Of a stretch of DNA of 64,000 nt, positions 41,977 through 51,214 are shown piece after piece. A model generated the notes under the pieces. That model did no database searches, was not told the DNA's origin, and worked only from the letters and a program-made list of their open reading frames with translations. Location of the stretch: contig NZ_CAMGZA010000001.1 of the NCBI RefSeq assembly GCF_946151065.1, positions 992,001 through 1,056,000 on the forward strand. The letters are read 5' to 3'. Within the stretch, counting starts at the first letter, position 1, and each line of letters starts with the position of its first letter. This stretch comes from Microbacterium sp. Marseille-Q6965. GTDB taxonomy: Bacteria > Actinomycetota > Actinomycetes > Actinomycetales > Microbacteriaceae. The position numbers and the translations under genes were made by a program.

Positions 41977-43269
41977 TCAGCCTCGCTCGGCCGCCGAGAC
42001 GACGCCGTCGACGAGCTTCTGAGCGTCGCCCTGGCCGGCCAGCATGTCGACGACGCCCGTGTTGAGCGCGTTGCCGACATTCTGGCCGAGCGCCGTGTCG
42101 AGCCACAGCGTGACGTAGGCCGCGTCGCTGTACGCCTCCATGAGCGGCTGCAACGACGGGTCGGTGACGGCTCCGAGCGCCTCGGACGATGCGGGGATCG
42201 TCTGGTATGCCTCGGCGTACTTCTCCTGCCACTCCTTGCTCGAGATGAAGTTGAGGAACTCCTCGCAGGCCGGCGGCGAGTTGACCGAGCACGAGTAGCC
42301 GTCGACGCCGCCCATCATCGCGGTCGGATCGCCCGCGCCGCCGTCGACGGCCGGGAAGGGGAACCAGCCGAGATCGGGCAGCGGCTGCTCGTCGGGGGTC
42401 AGGCTCGCGATCACGCCCACGTTCCAGGCGCCCATGAGCTCCATGGCCGCCTGGTGGTTGGCGATGAGGCCCGCCGAGGAGTTCGCGCCCTCCTGCGGGT
42501 CGGTCGTGAGGAAGCCCTCGTGGAAGGGCTCGGTCGCCGCGAACTCCTCGAGGTTCTGCGCCGCCTCGAGCCAGCACTCGTCGGTGAAGTCCGGGTTGGT
42601 CGTGAGGTTCGAGATCGTCTCCTCACCGCAGGCGCGCAGGGCGAAGAAGTAGTACCAGTGCGCGGCGGGCCATGCGGCCTTGGCGCCCAGCGCGATCGGC
42701 TGAATGCCGGCGGCCTTGAGCTTGTCGACCGCCTCGCCGAGTTCGTCGATCGTGGTCGGCGTCTCGGTGATCCCGGCCTGCGCGAACAGGTCCTTGCTGT
42801 AGAAGATGCCGCCCGGCAGCACCGCGGTCGGCACCGCGTAGACCTTGCCGTCGAGCGTGAAGGCGTTGAAGGACCCCTCGCCGAGGGCCTCCCTCACGTC
42901 GTCGTCGATCGCGCCCGTGAGGTCCTTGACCTGTCCCGCCGCGACGATGTCGGCGAGCTTGCCGCCGCCGCGCTGGAGGAAGATGTCGGGCATGTCGCCC
43001 GAGTTGACCGCGGTCTGCAGCTTGCCGTCCAGGTCCTCGTTCTGCACCGACGTCACGTTGATCGTGACGTCCGGGTTCTCCTCGGTGAATGCGGCGGCCG
43101 CCTCCTCCCAGAACTCCTTGCCGGGTCCCGTGGTCGAGTTGTGCCACATCGTCATCTCGCCGCCGCCCTCGTCACCGCCGCCGGTGCCGCCGCCGGCACA
43201 GCCCGACAGGCCGAGAGCGCCCACGGCCACGACCGCCGCCGCAGCGGTCCATGCCTTCCGAACGTTCAT
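41977..43269 (-). CDS. Sugar ABC transporter solute-binding lipoprotein
   Basis: 430 residues. The signal peptide ends in a lipobox Leu-Ser-Gly-Cys (Cys at about residue 24) followed by a Gly-rich linker, so it is anchored in the membrane outside the cell. The mature protein is a family-1 sugar-binding protein (Met-Trp-His-Asn-Ser-Thr-Thr-Gly-Pro at the start). With the GH3 and GH10 enzymes beside it, xylo- or arabinoxylo-oligosaccharides are the likely ligands. First gene of the minus-strand transporter-GH3 operon. Confidence 0.94.
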   Translation of the reverse strand: MNVRKAWTAAAAVVAVGALGLSGCAGGGTGGGDEGGGEMTMWHNSTTGPGKEFWEEAAAAFTEENPDVTINVTSVQNEDLDGKLQTAVNSGDMPDIFLQRGGGKLADIVAAGQVKDLTGAIDDDVREALGEGSFNAFTLDGKVYAVPTAVLPGGIFYSKDLFAQAGITETPTTIDELGEAVDKLKAAGIQPIALGAKAAWPAAHWYYFFALRACGEETISNLTTNPDFTDECWLEAAQNLEEFAATEPFHEGFLTTDPQEGANSSAGLIANHQAAMELMGAWNVGVIASLTPDEQPLPDLGWFPFPAVDGGAGDPTAMMGGVDGYSCSVNSPPACEEFLNFISSKEWQEKYAEAYQTIPASSEALGAVTDPSLQPLMEAYSDAAYVTLWLDTALGQNVGNALNTGVVDMLAGQGDAQKLVDGVVSAAERG

Positions 43270-43346
43270 GCGCAGGTCTCCTCTTCGTTGAGTGATCGAC
43301 GCACCCGCTCGACGCTGTTGTCGAGTCCTGCAGGCGTGTCGCGTCC

Positions 43347-43399
43347 ACTGTGGCACCGGCGCGATCGAGGTGTCAATCGTTGTCGATAACGTTTTCGTC
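43347..43399 (-). promoter_or_regulatory. Promoter and LacI-type operator of the sugar transporter operon
   Basis: On the minus strand TTGACA (43376-43371) and CACAGT (43352-43347) are 18 bases apart. Five bases upstream of the -35 lies GTCGATAACGTTTTCGTC (43382-43399), an imperfect palindrome around AACGTT whose half sites match at 7 of 9 positions. It lies between the binding-protein gene and the divergent LacI gene, which is the likely binder. Confidence 0.6.
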
Positions 43400-43484
43400 G
43401 CACTGTCCAGCGTCGCGCGACGCGCCGTTTCCGCCGTGCCGAGCGGCGCCGCGTGACCGCCGAATGGGTCTACCGTGAGGGATC

Positions 43485-44522
43485 ATGACGGCGAACGCAC
43501 TCGACCCCCGACCGGGCCGGCGGATCACGATCACCGACGTCGCTCGGGCGGCGGGGGTATCGGTCGCCACGGTGTCGAAGGTCATCAACGGTCGCGACGG
43601 CATCGCCGACGCGACGAGCAAGCGCGTGCTCGGCATCGTCCGCGAGCTCGGCTACGAAAGCTCCCTGGTCGCCACGTCGATGCGGCGGCGACGCACGCAG
43701 GTCGTCGGCGTGCTCGTGGCCGAGTTCGAGCCGTTCGCGGTTCAGCTGCTGCGGGGCGTCTCGACGGCGCTCCAGGGCACGGAGTACGACATCCTCGCCT
43801 ACGCCGGCAGCGTGTCGGCGGGCGAGCACATCGGATGGGAGCGCCGGTCGCTGTCGCGTCTCGGCGGCACCCTGATCGACGGCGCGATCATCGTCACGCC
43901 GACGGTGACCCTGCCCGAGTCGGGCGTGCCCGTCGTCGCGATCGACCCGCACACCGGGCCCGTCGGGCCGGCCACCGTCGACACCGACAACCTCGGTGGG
44001 GCGCGCGCCGCCACCGAGCATCTCATCGCGCTGGGTCACCGCCGCATCGGGCATCTGCGCGGGCGTGCCGACCTGGAATCCGCGCAGCTGCGCGAGCGCG
44101 GCTATCGCGAGGCGCTCGAGAGCGCGGGGCTGCCGTACGATCCGGTGCTCGTGGCCGACGGCGGCTATCGCACGGCCGACTCCACCGCGGCGGCGGCCGC
44201 CCTGCTCGACCTTGCCGTGCCGCCCACCGCGATCTTCGCCGCGAACGATCTCTCCGCCATCGAGGCCATGAGGGTCGCCTCCGAGCGCGGCATGCGCATC
44301 CCGGACGACCTCTCCGTCGTCGGGTTCGACGACATCCCCGAAGCCGTCTCGTGCACGCCCGCCCTGACCACCGTGCGCCAGTCGCTGCACGAGATGGGGG
44401 CGGCGGCGGTGCACATGCTCCTCGGGATCTTCGACGGACGGCCGGCCGAGCACATCCGCCTGCCCGCCGAGCTCGTGGTGCGCGGTTCCACGGCCGGTGC
44501 GGCCGGAGCCCCGGGACGTTGA
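43485..44522 (+). CDS. LacI-family transcriptional regulator
   Basis: 345 residues with HTH Ile-Thr-Asp-Val-Ala-Arg-Ala-Ala-Gly-Val-Ser-Val-Ala-Thr-Val-Ser-Lys-Val-Ile-Asn (about 16-35) and a sugar-binding domain including Phe-Asp-Asp-Ile-Pro. ATG lies 8 bases after a TACCGT -10 box (43471-43476). Divergent from the transporter operon and followed one base after its stop by the GH10 gene, so it probably controls both. The operator candidate is at 43382-43399. Confidence 0.93.
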   Translation: MTANALDPRPGRRITITDVARAAGVSVATVSKVINGRDGIADATSKRVLGIVRELGYESSLVATSMRRRRTQVVGVLVAEFEPFAVQLLRGVSTALQGTEYDILAYAGSVSAGEHIGWERRSLSRLGGTLIDGAIIVTPTVTLPESGVPVVAIDPHTGPVGPATVDTDNLGGARAATEHLIALGHRRIGHLRGRADLESAQLRERGYREALESAGLPYDPVLVADGGYRTADSTAAAAALLDLAVPPTAIFAANDLSAIEAMRVASERGMRIPDDLSVVGFDDIPEAVSCTPALTTVRQSLHEMGAAAVHMLLGIFDGRPAEHIRLPAELVVRGSTAGAAGAPGR

Positions 44523-44523
44523 C

Positions 44524-45747
44524 GTGACCGCCGTCTCCCCCCGCATCGGCGCCGCGGAGCTCGTCGTCACCCGCGAGGACGGCACGCCGCTGAGTCACCA
44601 CGACGTGGTCGTCGAACAGACCCGGCACGCGTTCGGTTTCGGCAATATCGGCTTCGACCTCATTCCCCACGCGTGCGGCGAGGCCGATCTCTCGGCCCTC
44701 GCCGAGGACTGGCTGGGACTGTTCGACACGGCGACGCTGCCGTTCTACTGGGGCCGCTTCGAGCCCGAGCGTGGGCGCCCCGACACCGCCCGCCTGCTGA
44801 CCGCGGCCCGCTGGTTCGTCGAGCGGGGCGTGCGCCTGAAGGGCCATCCGCTCGTATGGCACACCGTGAAGGCCGCCTGGGTCGATCCGCTGCCCTCCGA
44901 CGAGGTGGAGCTCCTGCTTCGCGCGCGCATCGCGCGCGAGGTCTCGGACTTCGCCGGGCTCATCGACACCTGGGACGCCATCAACGAGGTCGCGATCATG
45001 CCCGTGTTCGACAACGAGCCCGACGGCGTTCCCAACGCCGTCTCGCGCCTGGCGCGCGAGCTCGGACCCACGGGCATCGTGCAGCTCGCGTTCGAGACGG
45101 CGCGCGCCGCCAACCCGTCGGCGACGCTGCTGATCAACGACTTCGATCTCTCGGCCCGCTACGAGCGGGTGATCGAGGAGGCGCTCGCGGCCGGCGTGGC
45201 GATCGACGCGATCGGCCTGCAGGCGCACATGCATCAGGGCTACCGCGGGGAGGACTGGCTGCGTGAGAAGGCGGACCGGTTCGCCCGCTTCGGGCTGCCA
45301 CTGCACATCACGGAGGTGAGCCTCGTCTCGGGCGCGCTGATGCCGCCGCACATCGACGACCTCAACGACTATGTCGTCGACTCGTGGCCGACGACGCCGC
45401 AGGGCGAGGAGCGACAGGCCGACGAGCTCGAGCGGATGTACCGCGCGCTCGCGGCGCACCCGGCCGTATCGTCGATCACCTACTGGGGGATCACCGACGA
45501 CGGCGCGTGGCTCGGAGCCCCGATCGGACTGCTGCGCGCAGACGGCACCCGCAAGCCGGCATACGATCGGCTGCGCGCGCTCATCCGCGGCGAGTGGTGG
45601 CTCTCGCCCACCCCGCAGCGCACCGACGCCGCGGGGCGCCTGCGCATTGAGGGGTGGCGGGGCCGGTATCGCGTCACGGCCGGGTCGGCGAGCGCGGAGT
45701 TCGAGCTGGGCGCCGCCGCGGACCCGCCCACGACGATCCGCCTCTGA
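44524..45747 (+). CDS. Endo-1,4-beta-xylanase, glycoside hydrolase family 10
   Basis: 407 residues, no signal peptide, so an intracellular xylanase that would shorten imported xylo-oligosaccharides. GH10 landmarks: Gly-His-Pro-Leu-Val-Trp-His-Thr (about 107-114), acid/base Glu155 in Asp-Ala-Ile-Asn-Glu-Val, and nucleophile Glu264 in Ile-Thr-Glu-Val-Ser. A small C-terminal beta-domain follows the barrel. GTG at 44524 starts one base after the LacI stop; the upstream frame to 44497 is inside lacI. Some residues around the acid/base differ from secreted GH10, so activity on shorter substrates is likely (inference). Confidence 0.9.
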   Translation: MTAVSPRIGAAELVVTREDGTPLSHHDVVVEQTRHAFGFGNIGFDLIPHACGEADLSALAEDWLGLFDTATLPFYWGRFEPERGRPDTARLLTAARWFVERGVRLKGHPLVWHTVKAAWVDPLPSDEVELLLRARIAREVSDFAGLIDTWDAINEVAIMPVFDNEPDGVPNAVSRLARELGPTGIVQLAFETARAANPSATLLINDFDLSARYERVIEEALAAGVAIDAIGLQAHMHQGYRGEDWLREKADRFARFGLPLHITEVSLVSGALMPPHIDDLNDYVVDSWPTTPQGEERQADELERMYRALAAHPAVSSITYWGITDDGAWLGAPIGLLRADGTRKPAYDRLRALIRGEWWLSPTPQRTDAAGRLRIEGWRGRYRVTAGSASAEFELGAAADPPTTIRL

Positions 45748-45762
45748 GCCGCGCCGCACCCG

Positions 45763-45805
45763 TTGCGGCCCCGGCGGACCCCTGATATGTTCTGCTGCAC
45801 AACAT
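45763..45805 (+). promoter_or_regulatory. Promoter and near-perfect operator for xylA-xylB
   Basis: TTGCGG (45763-45768) and TATGTT (45786-45791) are exactly 17 bases apart. A 19-base palindrome, ATGTTCTGCTGCACAACAT (45787-45805), overlaps the -10 and start region; its half sites match at 8 of 9 positions. A repressor bound there would block transcription. The ROK protein at 36318 is the favoured binder because xylose operons are usually ROK/XylR-controlled, but no binding data are possible from sequence. Confidence 0.7.
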
Positions 45806-45835
45806 TTCACCGACGATGCTGAAAGCGGGCGCCCC

Positions 45836-47026
45836 ATGTCCCCCACCCCCACCAAGGACGACCGGTTCTCCTTCGGACTCTGGACCATCGGCTACACCGG
45901 CACCGACCCGTTCGGCGGCCCCACGCGGCCCGCTCTCGACGTGGTCCACGCCGTCGAGAAGCTCGCCGAGCTCGGCGCGTACGGGCTGACCTTCCACGAC
46001 GACGACCTGTTCGCCTTCGGGTCCACCGATGCCGAGCGACAGCAGCAGATCGACCGCCTGAAGCAGGCGCTCGCCGACACCGGACTGATCGTGCCGATGG
46101 TCACGACCAACCTCTTCAGCGCGCCGGTGTTCAAGGACGGCGGCTTCACCTCGAACGATCGCCGGGTGCGCCGGTTCGCGCTGCGCAAGGTGCTGCGCAA
46201 CATCGATCTCGCCGCCGAGCTCGGCGCGAAGACCTTCGTCATGTGGGGCGGCCGCGAGGGCGCCGAGTACGACTCCGCCAAGGACATCCAGGCGGCGCTC
46301 GCCCGCTACAAGGAGGCCGTCGACCTGCTCAGCCAGTACGTCGTCGACAAGGGCTACGACCTTCGCTTCGCCATCGAGCCGAAGCCGAACGAGCCGCGTG
46401 GCGACATCCTGCTGCCCACGCTGGGTCACGCGCTCGCCTTCATCAACTCGCTCGAGCGCCCCGAGATGGTGGGACTGAACCCGGAGGTGGGTCACGAGCA
46501 GATGGCCGGCCTGAACTTCGCGGCGGGCATCGCGCAGGCGCTGTATCACGGCAAGCTCTTCCACATCGACCTCAACGGTCAGCGCGGCATCAAGTACGAC
46601 CAGGACCTCGTGTTCGGTCACGGCGACCTGCACAACGCCTTCGCCCTCGTCGACCTCCTCGAGCACGGCGCCCCGGCCGGCGGCCCCGCCTACGACGGAC
46701 CGCGCCACTTCGACTACAAGCCCAGCCGCACCGAGGACGAGCAGGGCATCTGGGACTCCGTCTCCGCCAACATGCGCACCTACCTGCTGCTCAAGGAGAG
46801 GGCCGACGCGTTCCGCGCCGACCCCGAGGTGCAGGAGGCTCTGCAGGCCGCGAAGGTCGACGAGCTGCGCACGCCCACCCTGAACGAGGGCGAGTCGTAC
46901 GACGACCTCCTGGCCGACCGCTCGGCCTTCGAGGACTTCGACGCCGGCGCGTACCTCGGTGGCCACGGCTTCGGCTTCGTGCGCCTGCAGCAGCTGGCGA
47001 CCGAGCACCTGCTCGGCGCGCGCTGA
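45836..47026 (+). CDS. xylA: Xylose isomerase
   Basis: 396 residues, the class I (actinobacterial) type that converts D-xylose to D-xylulose. Seen: Thr-Phe-His-Asp-Asp-Asp-Leu (catalytic His near residue 54), [14 protein letters not shown] (metal ligand Glu and Lys), and the late His-Ile-Asp-Leu-Asn-Gly-Gln metal site. The ATG at 45836 is about 40 bases downstream of a clear promoter. The next gene begins one base after its stop. Confidence 0.97.
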   Translation: MSPTPTKDDRFSFGLWTIGYTGTDPFGGPTRPALDVVHAVEKLAELGAYGLTFHDDDLFAFGSTDAERQQQIDRLKQALADTGLIVPMVTTNLFSAPVFKDGGFTSNDRRVRRFALRKVLRNIDLAAELGAKTFVMWGGREGAEYDSAKDIQAALARYKEAVDLLSQYVVDKGYDLRFAIEPKPNEPRGDILLPTLGHALAFINSLERPEMVGLNPEVGHEQMAGLNFAAGIAQALYHGKLFHIDLNGQRGIKYDQDLVFGHGDLHNAFALVDLLEHGAPAGGPAYDGPRHFDYKPSRTEDEQGIWDSVSANMRTYLLLKERADAFRADPEVQEALQAAKVDELRTPTLNEGESYDDLLADRSAFEDFDAGAYLGGHGFGFVRLQQLATEHLLGAR

Positions 47027-47027
47027 C

Positions 47028-48443
47028 ATGCCGCTGGTCGCGGGCGTCGACTCGTCGACGCAGAACTGCAAGGTCGTCGTGCGGGATCTCGCCACCGGCG
47101 CCGTCGTGCGCACGGGACGAGCCCCTCACCCCGACGGCAGTGAGGTCGACCCCGCGGCGTGGTGGGACGCGCTGCAGTCGGCGCTCGCGGAGGCGGGGGG
47201 CCTGGGCGATGTCGCGGCCATCTCGGTCGGCGGTCAGCAGCACGGCATGGTCGCGCTCGACGCGGAGGGGCGCGTGATCCGCCCCGCCCTGCTGTGGAAC
47301 GACACCCGCTCGGCCGCCGCGGCGACCGACCTCACGGCGGAGGTGGGCGCCGAGGAGTTCGCCCGGCGCACGGGGCTCGTCCCCGTCGCGTCGTTCACGG
47401 CCACCAAGCTGCGCTGGCTCGCCGACGCCGAGCCGGACAATGCGGCGCGCGTGGCGGCCGTCGCGCTGCCGCACGACTGGCTCACCTGGCGCCTTCGAGG
47501 CTACGGGCCGGCGGGCGAGTGCCCCCTGGGGCCCGTGCTCGAGGAGCTCGTGACGGATCGATCCGATGCGAGCGGCACGGCGTACTTCGATCCGTCGGCC
47601 GGGGCGTACGATCGCGAGCTGCTGAGCCTGGCCCTGCGCCGCGACGCGTTCGACGTGGTGCTGCCACGCGTGCTCGGGCCGTCCGAGTCGGTGCGGGGAG
47701 GCGCGGGATCGCTTGCCGACGGCATCGTCGTCGGTCCGGGCTGCGGCGACAACGCCGGCGCCGCCCTCGGCCTCGGCGCCTCGGGCGGCGACGTGGTGGT
47801 GTCGATCGGCACGAGCGGCACCGTGTTCGCCGTGACCGACGCCCCGGTCCGCGATGCGAGCGGCACCGTGGCGGGCTTCGCCGACGCGGCGGGCGGCTAC
47901 CTGCCCCTCATCGCGACGCTGAACGCGGCGCGGGTGCTCGATCGGATCGCCGCGCTCCTCGGCGTCGACCACGGTGAGCTCGGGCGCCTGGCGCTCGCCG
48001 CCGATCCCGGGGCGGGCGGCCTCGTCCTGCAGCCGTACTTCGAGGGCGAGCGCACGCCGAACCTGCCCGACGCCACCGCCACGCTGTTCGGCATGACCCT
48101 GCCCTCCACCACGCGCGAGAACCTGGCCCGCGCGGCGATCGAGGGCATGCTGTCGGGGCTGGCGGACGGCCTGGACGCGGTGCGCTCCCACGGGGTGGCA
48201 GCCGAGCGCATCCTTCTCGTCGGCGGCGCGGCGCAGAACCCCGCGGTCGCGGCGATCGCGGCGCAGGTGTTCGATGCGCCGGTCGTCGTGCCGGAACCCG
48301 GTGAGTACGTGGCGGGCGGCGCGGCGGCGCAGGCGGCCTGGGCGCTCGCCGGCGAGCGCCCCTCGTGGCCCGTCACGCTCTCGGCCTCGCCCGCCCCCGA
48401 TACGCGCCCGGTCATCCGGGAGCAGTACGCCGCACGCCGCTGA
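47028..48443 (+). CDS. xylB: Xylulokinase
   Basis: 471-residue FGGY kinase phosphorylating D-xylulose to xylulose 5-phosphate. The N-terminal [10 protein letters not shown] (about 5-14) matches xylulokinases. Gly-Gly-Gln-Gln-His-Gly-Met is the substrate loop, and Ser-Ile-Gly-Thr-Ser-Gly-Thr-Val-Phe the nucleotide region. The ATG follows the xylA stop by one base, giving a two-gene xylAB operon. Distinct from the kinase at 32592. Confidence 0.95.
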   Translation: MPLVAGVDSSTQNCKVVVRDLATGAVVRTGRAPHPDGSEVDPAAWWDALQSALAEAGGLGDVAAISVGGQQHGMVALDAEGRVIRPALLWNDTRSAAAATDLTAEVGAEEFARRTGLVPVASFTATKLRWLADAEPDNAARVAAVALPHDWLTWRLRGYGPAGECPLGPVLEELVTDRSDASGTAYFDPSAGAYDRELLSLALRRDAFDVVLPRVLGPSESVRGGAGSLADGIVVGPGCGDNAGAALGLGASGGDVVVSIGTSGTVFAVTDAPVRDASGTVAGFADAAGGYLPLIATLNAARVLDRIAALLGVDHGELGRLALAADPGAGGLVLQPYFEGERTPNLPDATATLFGMTLPSTTRENLARAAIEGMLSGLADGLDAVRSHGVAAERILLVGGAAQNPAVAAIAAQVFDAPVVVPEPGEYVAGGAAAQAAWALAGERPSWPVTLSASPAPDTRPVIREQYAARR

Positions 48444-48465
48444 CCCCCAAACCACCGGCGTCCGC

Positions 48466-49116
48466 TCAGCCCGGCCGGACGGCCTCGACGACGATGAACG
48501 GCATCGCGAGCCGGCCGAGCACCGGAACGGCGAATCTGTGCACCCTCTCCACCTCGAAGAGGCTGCCACGCACCGCGCCCTCGGTGTCGCGTGCGGGGTC
48601 GCAGCCGTGATCGAGAAGCCGCGTGATCGGACGCGCCAACCGCTGCAGCCGTCGCGTGCCGGTCCCGCGCGGGGCCGCCACGTGCTCCGCGAGCAGCAGG
48701 CGGCCGCCGGGCACGAGCACCCGACCGGCCTCCTCGAGCACCCGACCCTGATCGCGCACGCTGCACAGGACGGTCGTGGCGAGGACGACGTCGACGCTGG
48801 CATCCGGCAGCGGGATCGCCTCGGCCCCGGCCACGAGGGGTGCCGCGCCGTGGCCGTGGCGCCGGGCATTGTCGGCGAGCGCCACGCTGCGGCGCGCGGA
48901 CGGCTCCAGGCCGATCCACTCCACACCGGTGGAGAGATGCGCGAAGTTCGCGCCGTACCCGGCGCCGATCTCCAGCACACGCCCGCGCAGCCGCCGGATC
49001 GCCTCGTCGCGCGCCGATGCGTACGCCGACCAGCCGACCCGTTGAGCAGGTCGCCCGGGCGCTTCAACCGGCGGCCTCCGCGCGCCACCCCGCGGCGCCG
49101 CGCCCGTCTCTGCCAT
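48466..49116 (-). CDS. Class I SAM-dependent methyltransferase
   Basis: 216 residues with the methyltransferase motif I Val-Leu-Glu-Ile-Gly-Ala-Gly-Tyr-Gly (about 46-54), acidic residue Gly-Leu-Glu-Pro at the end of strand 2, and the Val-Pro-Gly-Gly-Arg-Leu-Leu-Leu loop. It resembles small ubiquinone-like or phospholipid N-methyltransferase-type proteins, but the substrate cannot be read. Convergent with xylB (22 bases apart). The N-terminal 25 residues are Pro/Gly/Arg-rich and may be untranslated. Confidence 0.82.
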   Translation of the reverse strand: MAETGAAPRGGARRPPVEAPGRPAQRVGWSAYASARDEAIRRLRGRVLEIGAGYGANFAHLSTGVEWIGLEPSARRSVALADNARRHGHGAAPLVAGAEAIPLPDASVDVVLATTVLCSVRDQGRVLEEAGRVLVPGGRLLLAEHVAAPRGTGTRRLQRLARPITRLLDHGCDPARDTEGAVRGSLFEVERVHRFAVPVLGRLAMPFIVVEAVRPG

Positions 49117-49286
49117 GAGTCTCCGATCCGCGCCGCCGAGCTCGATGCGACGGACCCACGCCGCCGCGCGTCCCGTACAGCGTGCCCCACGCCCGGGCCG
49201 GGCTCAAGAGAGCCCGGTCAGGACCATCCTGATCGGGCTTGCTCCCGGTGCACCCACCGGGACCCCGTCGCGCCGCCCACTACACG

Positions 49287-49322
49287 AAGAACGGGCACGC
49301 CCTCGCGGACGTGCCCGTTCTT
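49287..49322 (-). terminator. Hairpin terminator after tRNA-Ala
   Basis: Twelve-base perfect stem AAGAACGGGCAC with GTGCCCGTTCTT (49287-49298 and 49311-49322), 12-base loop, directly after the 3' end of the tRNA gene on the minus strand. Confidence 0.7.
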
Positions 49323-49325
49323 TTC

Positions 49326-49401
49326 TGGTGGACCCAGGGGGATTCGAACCCCCGACCTTCTCATTGCGAACGAGACGCGCTACCAACTGCGCCATGGGCC
49401 C
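49326..49401 (-). tRNA. tRNA-Ala (anticodon CGC)
   Basis: Minus-strand cloverleaf starting GGGCCCATGGCGC and ending TGGGTCC-A. The acceptor stem has the G3:U70 pair typical of alanine tRNAs. The anticodon loop TTCGCAA gives CGC, which reads GCG. CCA is encoded in the gene (49326-49328). A terminator hairpin follows at once. Confidence 0.95.
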
Positions 49402-49480
49402 GTGAACCTCAGATACGTTACCAGATCCGGAGGGTCACTCCGTCCACGTGGCGCGCCGCGCGCGTCGCGTGAGCGCCGAT

Positions 49481-50431
49481 TCAGCCGACCGCACGGCGTT
49501 GCAGCAGGCGGCGGACGTGGTCCTCGATCTCCGCGTCGTCCACGATCCCCATCCGCGCGTACGGCGACTCGGCCGCTGCGCGTGCGGGCCCAGTCGCGGC
49601 CGCGGGGCGCGCGTCGGCGATCGGCACGGGTGCGGGCAGTGGCTCCTCGACCCGCGCGCGCATGGCCTCCTCGCGGGCGGCCTGCAGCAGCGCCTCCCGC
49701 GCGCCCTGCGCGGCCACGGCCGTTGCGGCGCGAGACCCCGCCGTGGCGACGAGCGGGACGGGGAGCGGCCTCGGCGTCCAGCCGCGGTCCTTGGCGTCGA
49801 TCAGCTGCGGTGCGGCCTCGGAACGGCGCACGGGCGCCGGGGCCGGCACGGGCACCGGACGGGAGCGCCGCGCGACACGCGCCATGCGGTTGAGCGCGGC
49901 GACACCGATGGTCGCCAGGGCAAGACCGCCGAGCAGCAGCCACGGACCCTGGGCGAACGCCGCCAGACCCCACCCGGTCAGCGCCAGGCCCGCCAGCACG
50001 CTCGTGAGGGCTGCCAGACGCACGACGCGGCGAGCCTTGGCCCTGCGGCGCCCGGCGTGCAGCGCCCGCTGCGCCTCGGCCAGCGAGCGGCGGCGCCGCT
50101 CCAGCTCCTGTCGTTCACGCTCTCGCTCGAGGCGCTGCTCCTCGGCCGCGATCCGTTCGCGCTCCCGCTGCAGGCGCTCCGCCTCGGCTTGCGCCCGGCG
50201 AGCGATCTTCTGCTGCAGGTGCGCCTGCCGCGCCGTGAGCTCGACACGCACCTCCTCGGGCGCCTCCGCGGTCTCGGCCAGCACCCGCAGGGCGCGCGAG
50301 AGGCGCACCGCGTTGCGCTCGGCCGCGTCGTAACGCGCGCGATGGATGAGCGTCGGCAGGAGATAGACGAGCCAGAGCGCGACGGCGACGAAGACGATCA
50401 CGCCGCCGCCCAGTACCTGGCCCCCATCCAT
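49481..50431 (-). CDS. Membrane protein with central coiled coil, function unknown
   Basis: 316 residues. One membrane segment at the N-terminus (about 8-28, Gly-Val-Ile-Val-Phe-Val-Ala-Val-Ala-Leu-Trp-Leu-Val-Tyr-Leu-Leu) is followed by a long charged Glu/Arg-rich coiled coil (about 70-135). Two more hydrophobic segments (about 140-185) and a Pro/Ala-rich, disordered C-terminal part follow. Small conserved end: Asp-Asp-Ala-Glu-Ile-Glu-Asp-His-Val-Arg-Arg-Leu-Leu. Start ATG at 50431, 7 bases after TACCGT, so leaderless. I do not recognise the family; a role in envelope or cell-division scaffolding is possible. Confidence 0.8.
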   Translation of the reverse strand: MDGGQVLGGGVIVFVAVALWLVYLLPTLIHRARYDAAERNAVRLSRALRVLAETAEAPEEVRVELTARQAHLQQKIARRAQAEAERLQRERERIAAEEQRLERERERQELERRRRSLAEAQRALHAGRRRAKARRVVRLAALTSVLAGLALTGWGLAAFAQGPWLLLGGLALATIGVAALNRMARVARRSRPVPVPAPAPVRRSEAAPQLIDAKDRGWTPRPLPVPLVATAGSRAATAVAAQGAREALLQAAREEAMRARVEEPLPAPVPIADARPAAATGPARAAAESPYARMGIVDDAEIEDHVRRLLQRRAVG

Positions 50432-50561
50432 GCTCGCAACGGTAGGCGACGGCACGCGGATCGGCCGTGAAGCGCGAGCGTGTGTCTTGCAGAGAGACAC
50501 GGCGAGGAGGCAAAGTCGCGCGATCGTCGCGTCCGGGAACGGGCGCGGAGCCCGCGAGCGG

Positions 50562-51191
50562 TCAGCTGCTCAGGCGATCCGCGGGCGGGATCACCGCGGC
50601 GTCGACCGGCGCGCGCCCCGCCACCCAGCGGTTCAGCACGCCTTCCGGCACATCCTCGCGCACGAGGGCGAAGGCGTAGTGGTCGCGCCAGTCGCCGTCG
50701 ATGTGGATGTAGCGGCGACGCAGGCCCTCGTAGCGGAACCCCAGCTTCTGCACGACGCGCAGGCTCGCGTCGTTCTCGGGGCGGATGCAGATCTCCATCC
50801 GGTGCAGCCCGAGCTCCTCGAAGCACATGTCGGTGGCCATGGCCACGCATGTGGGCGTGATCCCGAGCCCGGCGAAGCGCTCGCTCACCCAGTAGCCGAT
50901 CGTCGCGGACTCGAGCGACCCGCGCGCGATCCCCCACACGTTGAGCTGGCCCGCGACCTGCCCCTCGTGTTCCATGACGAGCGGCACGCCCGCACCGTCC
51001 TTGTACTGCTGCAGCAGCCGCCGGATGGCGAACCGCATGTCGAGCGAGACCGCCCCGTGGGGGTTCGTCGCCTCCCACGGCCGCAGCCAGGAGCGGTTCG
51101 TGAGCAGCTCGTGCTGCAGGGTGCGGGCGTCGCGGGGACGGATGAGCCGGATGGCGATCGGCCCGTGCTGTCGCGCGTGCTGAGCGTCCAT
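50562..51191 (-). CDS. GNAT-family N-acetyltransferase (RimJ-like)
   Basis: 209-residue GNAT domain of the ribosomal-protein alanine acetyltransferase type. The acetyl-CoA region is at about 125-140 (Gly-Leu-Gly-Ile-Thr-Pro-Thr, where the usual Arg/Gln-Gly-X-Gly is replaced by Phe-Ala-Gly-Leu-Gly-Ile). The C-terminal family motif is Leu-Gly-Phe-Arg-Tyr-Glu-Gly. Substrate not determined. It starts 23 bases after galU and is probably cotranscribed with it; ATG at 51191 has a GGGGGAGCC site. Confidence 0.85.
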   Translation of the reverse strand: MDAQHARQHGPIAIRLIRPRDARTLQHELLTNRSWLRPWEATNPHGAVSLDMRFAIRRLLQQYKDGAGVPLVMEHEGQVAGQLNVWGIARGSLESATIGYWVSERFAGLGITPTCVAMATDMCFEELGLHRMEICIRPENDASLRVVQKLGFRYEGLRRRYIHIDGDWRDHYAFALVREDVPEGVLNRWVAGRAPVDAAVIPPADRLSS

Positions 51192-51214
51192 CCGGCTCCC
51201 CCGTTCTGGCGCGT

